Positions 8,398 to 15,811 of a stretch of DNA of 64,000 nt are shown in pieces. Origin of the DNA: Flavobacterium sp. YJ01 (GTDB lineage: Bacteria > Bacteroidota > Bacteroidia > Flavobacteriales > Flavobacteriaceae); NCBI RefSeq assembly GCF_029320955.1, contig NZ_CP119757.1, forward strand, positions 992,001 to 1,056,000, in the 5' to 3' direction. Position 1 is the first letter of the stretch. Every line of letters begins with the position of its first letter. The position numbers and the translations under genes are program-made. The notes beneath the pieces were generated by a model that saw only the letters and a list, made by a program, of their open reading frames with translations, was not told where the DNA came from and did not search any database.

Positions 8398-9648
8398 ATG
8401 AAAATAATCATCAAAAGCGCCAAAATTATCGACTCAAAAAGTCCGTTTCACAATCAGACCGTTGATCTTTTAATTGCAGATGGTTTAATAGAAAAAATAG
8501 GCGTTTCTCTTCCAAACGACGATGCAGAAGTTGTAAGATTCGATGATCTTCACGTTTCTCAAGGCTGGTTTGACAGCAGCGTTTCTCTTGGTGAACCAGG
8601 TTACGAAGACAGAGAAACCATTGCAAACGGATTAAATGTTGCAGCAAAAAGTGGTTTTACAGCAATTGCTTTACAACCCAATTCACTACCAATTATTGAC
8701 AATCAGTCTCAAGTAAACTTTGTAAAAAATAAAGCAAATGGTTTTGCTACAGAAATTTTCCCAATTGGAGCTTTAACAAAATCTAGCGAAGGAAAAGATA
8801 TGGCAGAACTTTTTGACATGAAAAATGCTGGCGCCGTAGCTTTTGGAGATTATAATAAAAGCATCGACAACGCCAATATTTTAAAAATTGCTTTGCAATA
8901 CGTACAAGATTTTGACGGTCTGGTAATTGCATATTCTCAAGATCCAAATATTAAAGGAAACGGTGTGGCAAACGAAGGAATTGTTTCAACAAGATTGGGT
9001 TTGAAAGGAATTCCGAATTTAGCTGAAGAACTTCAAATTTCTAGAAACTTGTTTTTGTTAGAATATACAGGCGGAAAACTTCACATTCCGACAATCTCTA
9101 CTGCAAAATCGGTTGAATTGATTAGAGAAGCAAAAGCTAAAGGCTTAAACGTTACAGCAAGTGCTTCTGTACATCATTTGGTTTTAACGGATGAAAAACT
9201 AGACGGATTTGATACTCGTTTTAAAGTTACGCCGCCATTACGCACAGAAGTAGACAGACAAGCTCTATTAAATGGAGTTGCTGACGGCACAATCGACATG
9301 ATTACATCAGACCATAATCCGATTGATATTGAATTTAAAAAAATGGAATTTGATACCGCAAAAAATGGAACTATTGGTTTAGAAAGTGCTTTTGGAGCTT
9401 TAATGACGGTTTTACCGGTAGAAACGATTGTAGCAAAATTAACTGCAGCAAAAGCTATTTTCGGTCTTGCAAATTCTACAATTGAAGAAGGTGCAAAAGC
9501 TAATTTGACACTTTTTACAACTGAGCATAAATCAATTTTCGAGAAAGAAAATATTCTTTCAAAATCTAAAAATTCTGCATTTTTAGGAACTGAACTTAAA
9601 GGTTCTGTTTACGGAATTTACAATCAAAATCAACTTGTTACAAAATAA
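8398..9648 (+). CDS. pyrC: Dihydroorotase family protein (PyrC-like), probably non-catalytic
   Basis: I place the start at 8398 (MKIIIKSAKIID); the longer frame from 8257 overlaps the preceding gene. The 416-residue protein aligns along its length with class I dihydroorotases: the DGLIEKIG strand, VTPPLRTEVDR, TSDHNPID and GLESAFGALM are all present. The metal-binding block that should read DxHxHLREPG instead reads FDSSVSLGEPG (residues 58-68), so both histidines are serine (S61, S63) and the substrate arginine is Gly65. The second metal-site histidine pair also seems incomplete (KLHIPTIST). Such inactive DHO homologues (PyrC') are known in other bacteria to support aspartate transcarbamoylase assembly. 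A similar role here is inference; a true pyrC should exist elsewhere. Confidence 0.85.
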   Translation: MKIIIKSAKIIDSKSPFHNQTVDLLIADGLIEKIGVSLPNDDAEVVRFDDLHVSQGWFDSSVSLGEPGYEDRETIANGLNVAAKSGFTAIALQPNSLPIIDNQSQVNFVKNKANGFATEIFPIGALTKSSEGKDMAELFDMKNAGAVAFGDYNKSIDNANILKIALQYVQDFDGLVIAYSQDPNIKGNGVANEGIVSTRLGLKGIPNLAEELQISRNLFLLEYTGGKLHIPTISTAKSVELIREAKAKGLNVTASASVHHLVLTDEKLDGFDTRFKVTPPLRTEVDRQALLNGVADGTIDMITSDHNPIDIEFKKMEFDTAKNGTIGLESAFGALMTVLPVETIVAKLTAAKAIFGLANSTIEEGAKANLTLFTTEHKSIFEKENILSKSKNSAFLGTELKGSVYGIYNQNQLVTK

Positions 9649-9652
9649 TAAA

Positions 9653-9979
9653 ATGAAGAATACAATTGAAGAAGGAAAAGCAATTGCAATAACCAGTTAT
9701 ATTCTAATTATCGGCGTTTTAATCGCTATGAGCATGAATTCGGAAAACAAAAATAGTTTTGCTTCTTTTCATATCCGTCAGGCTTTAGGCTTATCACTCA
9801 CTTTTATCTCTTTGGGAGCCATTATCAGCAATTTTGACAGCTTTTTTATTACTTTCCCAATGTGGATCTGCATTTCAATTCTTTGGACTTTCGGTATTTT
9901 TAATGCTATTCAAGGTCAAATGAAACCAATTCCTTTAGTTGGAGAATTGTTTCAGAAATGGTTTCGTAAAATTGGATAA
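9653..9979 (+). CDS. Small multi-pass membrane protein, DUF4870/Tic20-like
   Basis: The start is the ATG at 9653 (MKNTIEEGKAIA), four bases after the pyrC-like stop; the longer frame begins inside the previous gene. This 108-residue protein has about three membrane helices (residues 12-28, 43-58, 64-86). It carries the motif FASFHIRQALGLSL, typical of the small DUF4870/Tic20-like group. The function is unknown. The tight spacing makes it the second gene of a pyrC-like operon. Confidence 0.75.
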   Translation: MKNTIEEGKAIAITSYILIIGVLIAMSMNSENKNSFASFHIRQALGLSLTFISLGAIISNFDSFFITFPMWICISILWTFGIFNAIQGQMKPIPLVGELFQKWFRKIG

Positions 9980-10061
9980 ATTTTAAAATTCCAATTTAAA
10001 AAATTCCAAATTCCAAACTTGAAAATTTATAATTCACAACTAACAATTTACAATTAAAAAA

Positions 10062-10706
10062 ATGACTCTATCTTTAGAATATAAAATACAAGAACCTAAA
10101 GTAATTTTAGACAAAAATCCATTATTGCTTTTACTGCACGGATACGGAAGTAACGAAGCTGATTTATTCTCATTTGCTTCTGAACTTCCAGATAATTATT
10201 ATATAATTTCTGCAAGAGCTCCTTATGATTTACAATACGGTGCTTACGCTTGGTACGCAATCAATTTTGATGCAGATCAAAATAAGTTTTCTGATAATGA
10301 ACAGGCAAAAACGTCAAGAGATATGATTGCCAATTTTATTGACGAATTAGTTTCAAAATATCCAATTGATGCCAATAATGTAACACTTATTGGATTTAGT
10401 CAAGGATCGATTTTAAGTTATGCAACTGCCCTTTCTTATCCAGAAAAAATCCAGAGAGTTGTGGCAATGAGTGGTTATTTTAATGAAGAAATCATCAAAG
10501 AAGGTTTTGAAAATAATGACTTTAAAAACTTAAAATTCTTTGCTTCTCACGGAACTGTAGATCAAGTTATTCCGATTGAATGGGCAAGAAAAACTCCTGC
10601 CGCTTTAGAAAAATTAAATATTCCTGTTACATATAAAGAATATCCTGTTGGGCATGGAGTTGCTCCGCAAAATTTCTTTGATTTTAAGAATTGGCTTATT
10701 GGCTAG
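10062..10706 (+). CDS. Alpha/beta hydrolase, phospholipase/carboxylesterase family
   Basis: This 214-residue soluble esterase has the oxyanion-hole segment LLLHGYGSNEADL (about residues 22-34), the nucleophile elbow GFSQGS with Ser113, the acid in SHGTVDQVIP, and the catalytic His in PVGHGVAPQN near the end. The layout matches the acyl-protein-thioesterase/carboxylesterase (Pfam Abhydrolase_2) family, which cleaves short-chain acyl esters or thioesters. No signal peptide is seen, so it is probably cytosolic. It follows the small membrane protein by an AT-rich spacer of 82 bases with low-complexity ATTCCAA/CAATTTA repeats. Confidence 0.88.
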   Translation: MTLSLEYKIQEPKVILDKNPLLLLLHGYGSNEADLFSFASELPDNYYIISARAPYDLQYGAYAWYAINFDADQNKFSDNEQAKTSRDMIANFIDELVSKYPIDANNVTLIGFSQGSILSYATALSYPEKIQRVVAMSGYFNEEIIKEGFENNDFKNLKFFASHGTVDQVIPIEWARKTPAALEKLNIPVTYKEYPVGHGVAPQNFFDFKNWLIG

Positions 10707-10836
10707 TATTCAGTGTTCAGTTTTTTAGTATTCAGTGATTTGTGCAATCAAAAAACTTTGCAAAAGTTTCAACTTTTACAAAGTTCTAGCTACAAACTGC
10801 AACTGAACAATAAAAAACTGAACACTGATCACTAAA
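10707..10836. repeat. Convergent intergenic region with ATTCAGTGTTCAGTTTTTTAG-type inverted repeat
   Basis: CAGTGTTCAGTTTTTTAG near 10718 is matched on the other side by AAAAAACTGAACACTG near 10810, forming a long imperfect inverted repeat. The same words (CAGTGGTCAGTTTTTTAG and CTGAACACTGACCAC) flank the terminator at 51676-51802. Confidence 0.7.
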
Positions 10837-11262
10837 CTATTCTCCCGTATAAAGAATTTTCCCCGCTTTTTTCAAAACATAACCTTTCCACGGAATTAAT
10901 TGCCAATCGCCGTTAACCCAAGAATCGCCTTCCGATTTTCTTTCTAAAACAATCGATTCTTTTTGAGTATCTAAGAAAAGTTCTGCTTTATTTCCGTCGA
11001 AAATAACATACGAAACTGTTGTGTACGTTTTTCCATCTTCAGCATGGTTTAGTTTTGTACTATTTTCGAAAACTCTAACACACTCGTTTTTAAGTATCGA
11101 CCAAGTATAACCAGCAGAAGCTTTACATCCGTGAGAATCAACATCTGCTCCTACTACAACTTTCTCTTTCTGCGGTTCTTTTGTAACAACTTTTTCCTGA
11201 GAAACCTTTTTAGCACAAGAAAACACACCAAAAACCATTAACAACAAAAACATCTTTTTCAT
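10837..11262 (-). CDS. Small lipoprotein, unknown function
   Basis: This 141-residue protein has a lipoprotein signal peptide (MKKMFLLLMVFGVFSC, lipobox cysteine at 16) and a charged linker rich in Lys/Glu/Val (17-37). A compact domain follows with two cysteines (SHGCKASAGYTW and KNECVRVFE) and several aromatic residues. The fold may resemble small beta-rich periplasmic domains, but I recognise no family. It lies 46 bases downstream of a membrane-anchored hypothetical gene on the same strand, with a terminator between them, so it is probably transcribed separately. Confidence 0.65.
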   Translation of the reverse strand: MKKMFLLLMVFGVFSCAKKVSQEKVVTKEPQKEKVVVGADVDSHGCKASAGYTWSILKNECVRVFENSTKLNHAEDGKTYTTVSYVIFDGNKAELFLDTQKESIVLERKSEGDSWVNGDWQLIPWKGYVLKKAGKILYTGE

Positions 11263-11283
11263 AATCCTATTAAATTAAAGGTC

Positions 11284-11318
11284 AAAAAAAATAGGATTTA
11301 AAAAAATCCTATTTTTGA
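11284..11318 (-). terminator. Terminator overlapping the stop codon of the 11309-11812 gene
   Basis: AAAAATAGGATT (11286-11297) pairs with AATCCTATTTTT (11305-11316). The A-run on the plus-strand left side becomes the T-run for minus-strand transcription. The stem includes the TAG stop of the upstream gene. Confidence 0.8.
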
Positions 11319-11812
11319 TACAACCAAGTTTGATTTACTTCAAAGGTAATATTATCATCGTTATCTACAAAGTATTTTAACAAGACTTCTCCCCATAATT
11401 CTCCATTGCTGTAATCTGCAATAATCCATCTGTGGTTTAAAATTTTTACTTTGTTTATAACAAATTTTGTCGGTCCGATTTGATCTTGACCTGTGTAAGG
11501 ATTTCCTTTTGGATCAGAATTAAAATCCAGTAACTTTTCTGTTACAACCGGAATCAGTTTTTCGTACAAAATAACTTTTCCTCCAGAAGCGCTATTATCG
11601 AAGTAATTTTGTGCATTTTCATTATGTTCTAAAGAAAAATAATCAGCTTCGGCTAATTGTGTTTTTACTAAGTTGATACTATCTCTAAGTTTCTTAGTTG
11701 TTTTATCGTATCTATTCTGTGCAAATTTTACTTCTCCGCTATAAAATGCGTACGTAAACACATTCATTAAAATTGCTAAAATAAAAAGATAAAGCATTAA
11801 GGATTTTTTCAT
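11309..11812 (-). CDS. Membrane-anchored exported protein, unknown function
   Basis: This 167-residue protein has one N-terminal hydrophobic segment (residues 5-24) that is either an uncleaved anchor or a signal. A predicted coiled-coil stretch follows (KFAQNRYDKTTKKLRDSINL onward, residues 29-56), then a mixed domain ending TFEVNQTWLYQK. No family is recognised. It is preceded on the same strand by the PhnP-like gene with only 12 bases between them, so the two are probably one transcript that ends at the hairpin over its stop codon. Confidence 0.65.
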   Translation of the reverse strand: MKKSLMLYLFILAILMNVFTYAFYSGEVKFAQNRYDKTTKKLRDSINLVKTQLAEADYFSLEHNENAQNYFDNSASGGKVILYEKLIPVVTEKLLDFNSDPKGNPYTGQDQIGPTKFVINKVKILNHRWIIADYSNGELWGEVLLKYFVDNDDNITFEVNQTWLYQK

Positions 11813-11824
11813 TGTGTGGTATAA

Positions 11825-12589
11825 TTAAATGGTAATTTCTAAATTGTCGTAAGCCAGAAAAACATTTTCTGGAAGGGTTTTCTGTACTTCTTCGTGAAAA
11901 CCTAAAACATGACTAATGTGTGTTAAATAAGCTTTCTCAGGTTTAACAAGATTTATAAAATCAAGTGCTTCTTGCAGATTAAAATGGGTATCGTGAGGTT
12001 CTACACGCAAAGCATTTACAACCAAAACTTTTAAACCTTTTAGTTTATCTGTTTCCACTTGGTTGATTGTTTTTACATCCGTTAAATACGCAAAATCATC
12101 TATTCGATAACCAAAAACCTGCAATTCTCCGTGCATTACATTGATTGGAATAGCAGTTTTATCTCCAACCGCGAAGGGAACATCATTTTCGACTTCAAAA
12201 GTTTTTACACTTGGCGCACCTGGATATTTGTTTACGGTTTCAAAAACATAATCAAAACGGCGTCTTAGATTATCTAAAACACGTTGATGTCCGTAAATTG
12301 GAATTTCACCTTGCCTAAAGTTAAAAGGACGAATATCGTCTAATCCTGCTGTATGATCTGCATGTTCGTGCGTAAATAAAATGGCATCTAATTTTCTGCA
12401 TCCGCAGGAAAGCATTTGCTGTCTAAAATCAGGACCGCAATCGATTACGAATGAATGCTCGCCCCATGTAATCCAGATGGATACACGAAGCCTTTTATCC
12501 TTAGCATCAGTGCTTTTACAAACTGGATGATCGATTCCGATTATCGGAATACCCTGAGAAGTACCTGTACCTAAAAAATAAACCTTCAA
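11825..12589 (-). CDS. MBL-fold metallo-hydrolase (PhnP-like)
   Basis: This 254-residue metallo-beta-lactamase-fold enzyme has the N-terminal LGTGTSQGIP motif and the HEHADH metal-binding motif (FTHEHADHTAGLDDIRPF, about residues 74-91). Further ligands are D164-like in YLTDVKTI and the late histidines of LTHISHVLGFHEE. The DDIRPF-type extension is typical of PhnP-like phosphodiesterases, which hydrolyse cyclic ribosyl phosphates or similar esters. A conserved CK (HPVCKS) and a cysteine pair (SCGC) near residue 62 may form a structural zinc site as in PhnP. There is no C-P lyase gene nearby, so the substrate is unknown. Confidence 0.85.
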   Translation of the reverse strand: MKVYFLGTGTSQGIPIIGIDHPVCKSTDAKDKRLRVSIWITWGEHSFVIDCGPDFRQQMLSCGCRKLDAILFTHEHADHTAGLDDIRPFNFRQGEIPIYGHQRVLDNLRRRFDYVFETVNKYPGAPSVKTFEVENDVPFAVGDKTAIPINVMHGELQVFGYRIDDFAYLTDVKTINQVETDKLKGLKVLVVNALRVEPHDTHFNLQEALDFINLVKPEKAYLTHISHVLGFHEEVQKTLPENVFLAYDNLEITI

Positions 12590-12607
12590 TTGAACTTAAT
12601 TTTTTTA

Positions 12608-12656
12608 CAAAAATAGATTATTTCTCTTTCATTAGACTGCTAATTTACTAACTTTG
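12608..12656. promoter_or_regulatory. Divergent -7 boxes between the PhnP-like gene and the 12679 gene
   Basis: On the minus strand 12608-12615 reads TATTTTTG, 18 bases before the PhnP-like ATG. On the plus strand 12649-12656 reads TAACTTTG, 22 bases before the ATG at 12679. Neither has a perfect -33 TTTG. Confidence 0.5.
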
Positions 12657-12678
12657 TATCAAATCTATTTAAAACAAA

Positions 12679-14139
12679 ATGGGTACAGAAATAAAACTCA
12701 AAGGTGACAAGGTCATCGAACAGATTCCTTCTATAAAAGACAAAGCTTTACGCATTAATTTAAACGAGAATATTTACGGAACATTTGCTGAGATTGGTGC
12801 TGGACAAGAGACAGTTAGACATTTTTTCAGATCCGGAGGTTCTTCAGGAACGATAGCAAAAGCAATGTCTGCCTATGATAAAGATTTTAGTGACGCCGTT
12901 TATGGCGCAGAAAATGACGGAAGATATGTTACTGAAGAACGCTTAAAAAAAATGCTGACACATGAAGGTCAGATTATTGAAGAGCGTTTGAGCCGCGAAA
13001 AACACCCAACAAAACTTTTCTTCAGTTACGCCAATACTGTTGCGACAATAGATTTTGCAAAACAATTTAAAGGTCACGGTTGGGTTGGAATTAGATACCA
13101 AATTGAACCAGACGAAGCTTATAACGAAATTATTCTTCACATTCGTTTTAAAGAAACCGACGCAAGATTACAACAAGAAACACTTGGAATTTTAGGTGTA
13201 AACTTAATTTACGGTGCTTTTTACAAATACAACGATCCAAAACGATTACTTCGTTATTTATACGATCACTTAGACAAAGATCAATTAGAGATTGATACCA
13301 TTAACTTTTCTGGACCACGTTTTGCTGACGTTGACAACCGTTTGATGAGTTTACAATTGGTTAAAAATGGAATGACTGATGCCGTAATGTTTAATCCAGA
13401 AGGAAAAAACATTTTACCAGCTGCGATTTTATACAAAAAGAATCTTTTAGCTTTAAGAGGAAGTTTTCGTCCAGTTACAAAAGTAAATATGGATATGTAT
13501 GAGAAATCACTAAAAATGTTTCTCAATGAAAATAAGGTTGAAAAAAGCAATACATTAGTTATTTTCGAAATCACTCTTTCAAATTTACGTTCTGATGGAG
13601 AAATAGACGAACGCGATTTTATGGACAGAGCCGAATTACTTTGTTCTCTTGGCCAAACCGTTATGATATCTAATTTCCAAGAATACTATAAAGTAGTTGA
13701 ATACTTTGCCAATTATACCAAAGCTCGTATGGGATTAGCGATGGGTGTAAACAACCTTGTTGATATTTTTGACGAGAAATATTACCGCCATTTAAGTGGT
13801 GGAATTCTGGAAGCTTTTGGAAAATTATTCTATCGCGACATGAAAGTCTTCTTATACCCAATGCTAGACGAAGACGGAACACTAATGAATTCAAACAATT
13901 TGAAGGTTCATCCAAGAATGAAAGAGCTTTACAAATTCTTTAAATTTAATGGAAAAGTAGTTGATATTGAAGACTACGATCCGAATATTCTAGAAGTATT
14001 CTCTAGAGAAGTTTTAAAAATGATCAATCAAGGAAAAACAGGCTGGGAACCAATGCTGCCACCTGGAATTCCAGAAATTATAAAAGAGCATCATCTTTTT
14101 GGATATCATCCGCAGAAAGAATTAGAACAAAATACATAA
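12679..14139 (+). CDS. Conserved large soluble protein of unknown function (often misnamed in databases)
   Basis: This 486-residue protein has no signal peptide. It begins with strongly conserved-looking blocks: KVIEQIPSIKDKALRINLN (10-28), YGTFAEIGAGQETVRHFF (33-50) and AKAMSAYDKDFSDAVYG (60-76). I recall close relatives in Bacteroidota and Proteobacteria labelled TonB-dependent receptor or nicotinate-nucleotide adenylyltransferase. Neither label is supported here: there is no plug/barrel or export signal, and no obvious nucleotidyltransferase HxGH. The protein looks globular and cytosolic. It stands alone, with its own -7 box and a strong terminator. Function unknown. Confidence 0.8.
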   Translation: MGTEIKLKGDKVIEQIPSIKDKALRINLNENIYGTFAEIGAGQETVRHFFRSGGSSGTIAKAMSAYDKDFSDAVYGAENDGRYVTEERLKKMLTHEGQIIEERLSREKHPTKLFFSYANTVATIDFAKQFKGHGWVGIRYQIEPDEAYNEIILHIRFKETDARLQQETLGILGVNLIYGAFYKYNDPKRLLRYLYDHLDKDQLEIDTINFSGPRFADVDNRLMSLQLVKNGMTDAVMFNPEGKNILPAAILYKKNLLALRGSFRPVTKVNMDMYEKSLKMFLNENKVEKSNTLVIFEITLSNLRSDGEIDERDFMDRAELLCSLGQTVMISNFQEYYKVVEYFANYTKARMGLAMGVNNLVDIFDEKYYRHLSGGILEAFGKLFYRDMKVFLYPMLDEDGTLMNSNNLKVHPRMKELYKFFKFNGKVVDIEDYDPNILEVFSREVLKMINQGKTGWEPMLPPGIPEIIKEHHLFGYHPQKELEQNT

Positions 14140-14144
14140 TTGAG

Positions 14145-14172
14145 AAAGTCCCTTTATTGGGACTTTTTTTTT
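14145..14172 (+). terminator. Rho-independent terminator
   Basis: AAAGTCCC (14145-14152) pairs with GGGACTTT (14159-14166), loop TTTATT, followed by a long T-run. It lies six bases after the stop at 14139. Confidence 0.92.
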
Positions 14173-14204
14173 GTTTCATGTTTTTGAACTGAGTGTTTTT
14201 TTTT

Positions 14205-14270
14205 TAACGCAAAGTTCGCTAAGTTTTTTTTTACGAGGTTTTATGAAAATGCAAAGTTCGCAAAGCTTTA
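14205..14270. repeat. GCAAAGTTCGCWAAG direct repeats
   Basis: The words GCAAAGTTCGCTAAG (about 14209) and GCAAAGTTCGCAAAG (about 14252) are near-identical direct copies in a gene-free stretch. They are probably remnants of dispersed intergenic repeats. Confidence 0.5.
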
Positions 14271-14316
14271 TGTATAAGCTATACGAACTTTTTATTTTTG
14301 AATTAAATCATCTTCT

Positions 14317-14383
14317 GTCAGGCTGAGCGAAGTCGAAGCCCTAGTTCTAATTGGAGCTCCCTTCGACTTCGCTCAGTGTGACA
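14317..14383. repeat. Inverted-repeat element, copy 2 (GCTGAGCGAAGTCGAAG family)
   Basis: The arms CTGAGCGAAGTCGAAG (14323-14338) and complement (14361-14376) are identical to copy 1 at 3449-3504. The outer TGTCA/TGACA also pair. The centre shares AATTGG with copy 1 but otherwise differs. Confidence 0.9.
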
Positions 14384-14404
14384 ACTGAAAACTGCAACTG
14401 AACA

Positions 14405-14857
14405 CTATTTCAAAATCTGCGAAGTATGTTCTTTTGTTTTTACTTTTTCGATTACCTCTTCGATAATTCCTTTTTCGTCGATTACGAAAGTTGTTCTATG
14501 GATTCCGTCGTATTCTTTTCCCATAAACTTTTTTGGTCCCCAAACTCCAAACGCATTGATAACCGATTTATCTTCGTCTGCAATTAACGGAAAAGGTAAT
14601 TCATATTTTTCTTTAAATTTAACTTGCGCTTTTGCACTGTCAGCGCTTACTCCTAAAAGTTCGTAATTATTAGCTTGAAAACGATGAAAATTATCTCTTA
14701 AATCACAAGCCTCTGCTGTACATCCTGGCGTGCTTGCTTTTGGATAAAAGAAAACAACTAGTTTTTTTCCTGCGTAATCTGCTAATTTATGTGATTTTCC
14801 GTCTTGATCTGTTCCTGAAAAATTTGGCGCTTTATCCCCTGATTTTAATGTTGTCAT
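14405..14857 (-). CDS. bcp: Thioredoxin-dependent thiol peroxidase (Bcp-type peroxiredoxin)
   Basis: This 150-residue peroxiredoxin of the BCP/PrxQ class reduces peroxides in the cytosol with electrons from thioredoxin. The peroxidatic motif PKASTPGCTAEAC has Cys46 as peroxidatic and Cys51 as resolving cysteine, the spacing of atypical 2-Cys BCP. Thr43 and Pro39 complete the active site. The GDKAPNFSGTDQDG start is also typical. It is complete and monocistronic, divergent from the endonuclease III gene across an intergenic region that holds a large hairpin. Confidence 0.95.
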   Translation of the reverse strand: MTTLKSGDKAPNFSGTDQDGKSHKLADYAGKKLVVFFYPKASTPGCTAEACDLRDNFHRFQANNYELLGVSADSAKAQVKFKEKYELPFPLIADEDKSVINAFGVWGPKKFMGKEYDGIHRTTFVIDEKGIIEEVIEKVKTKEHTSQILK

Positions 14858-14935
14858 ATCTCTATAATTATTAATTATTAATTATCAATTGTTAATTGTT
14901 ATTCTTTTGCCCCAGATTGCAGTGAAAACCCCGGA

Positions 14936-15017
14936 ATTATGATAGTTTACATTTTTTGTATTTAAAAAGCGACCAACGGAAGCTCTTTTAAATACTTAAA
15001 AATGTTACTAGCATAAT
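14936..15017. repeat. Large imperfect hairpin (about 35-base arms) between bcp and nth
   Basis: The left arm starts ATTATGATAGTTTACATTTT and continues through GTATTTAAAAAGC. The right arm is its near complement (GCTCTTTTAAATACTT ... TACTAGCATAAT), with a few mismatches and one-base gaps. The loop is about GACCAACGGAA. GTATTTAAAA (14958-14967) and TTTTAAATAC (14986-14995) are perfect. It could be a miniature mobile element or a structured leader; no second copy is in the window. Confidence 0.7.
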
Positions 15018-15092
15018 GAGGAGTTGAAACGGAAAGCTGGATTAGGCACATCATCAAAATTATACTATTTTTACGGGATTAAAAAAACAAAA

Positions 15093-15773
15093 ATGAATAA
15101 AGAAGCTCGTGTACAATTTGTTATTGATACTTTAAAAGAACTTTACCCTACTATACCTGTTCCATTAGATCATAAAGATCCTTATACTTTATTAATTGCC
15201 GTTTTGCTTTCGGCACAATGTACCGATGTTCGCGTGAATCAGATTACTCCTTTGCTGTTTGCAAAAGCCGATAATCCGTACGATATGGTGAAAATGTCTG
15301 TGGAAGAAATTAAAGAAATTATTCGTCCTTGTGGTTTGTCGCCAATGAAATCGAAAGGAATTTATGGTTTATCTGAAATTTTGATTGAAAAATATAATGG
15401 CGAAGTTCCGCAGAGTTTTGAAGCGCTCGAAGCTTTACCTGCCGTTGGACATAAAACAGCAAGCGTTGTAATGTCGCAAGCTTTTGGAGTTCCCGCTTTT
15501 CCCGTTGATACGCACATACATAGATTAATGTATAGATGGAATTTATCTAACGGAAAAAATGTTGCTCAAACTGAAAAAGATGCCAAAAGATTATTTCCTA
15601 GAGATTTATGGAATGATTTGCATCTTCAAATTATTTGGTACGGAAGAGAATATTCGCCTGCACGCGGCTGGAGTTTAGAAAAAGATATTATTACCAAAAC
15701 CATCGGAAAAAAATCAATTATTGAGGAAATGGAAAAACCTCCAGTAGTTAAAAAAAGTAAAGCACAAAAATAA
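15093..15773 (+). CDS. nth: Endonuclease III family DNA glycosylase lacking Fe-S cysteines
   Basis: The start is the ATG at 15093 (MNKEARVQF); the upstream in-frame extension runs into the intergenic hairpin region. The 226-residue protein has the helix-hairpin-helix LPAVGHKT (115-122) with catalytic Lys121 and the catalytic Asp139 in FPVDTHIHR. Endonuclease III removes oxidised pyrimidines and nicks at AP sites in base-excision repair. The usual C-terminal C-x6-C-x2-C-x5-C cluster ligand set is absent: the equivalent region, IWYGREYSPARGWSLEKDI, has no cysteine. My recollection is that Flavobacteriia members share this loss, so it is likely functional without the cluster. Confidence 0.9.
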   Translation: MNKEARVQFVIDTLKELYPTIPVPLDHKDPYTLLIAVLLSAQCTDVRVNQITPLLFAKADNPYDMVKMSVEEIKEIIRPCGLSPMKSKGIYGLSEILIEKYNGEVPQSFEALEALPAVGHKTASVVMSQAFGVPAFPVDTHIHRLMYRWNLSNGKNVAQTEKDAKRLFPRDLWNDLHLQIIWYGREYSPARGWSLEKDIITKTIGKKSIIEEMEKPPVVKKSKAQK

Positions 15774-15811
15774 AAATCTTTGTGCTTTAGAGTTTTTGTC
15801 TGTTTAAAAAA

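Noticed and set aside
12679..14139. TonB-dependent receptor or NaMN adenylyltransferase label
   Set aside because: No signal peptide, plug or barrel, and no nucleotidyltransferase motif; left as unknown function.
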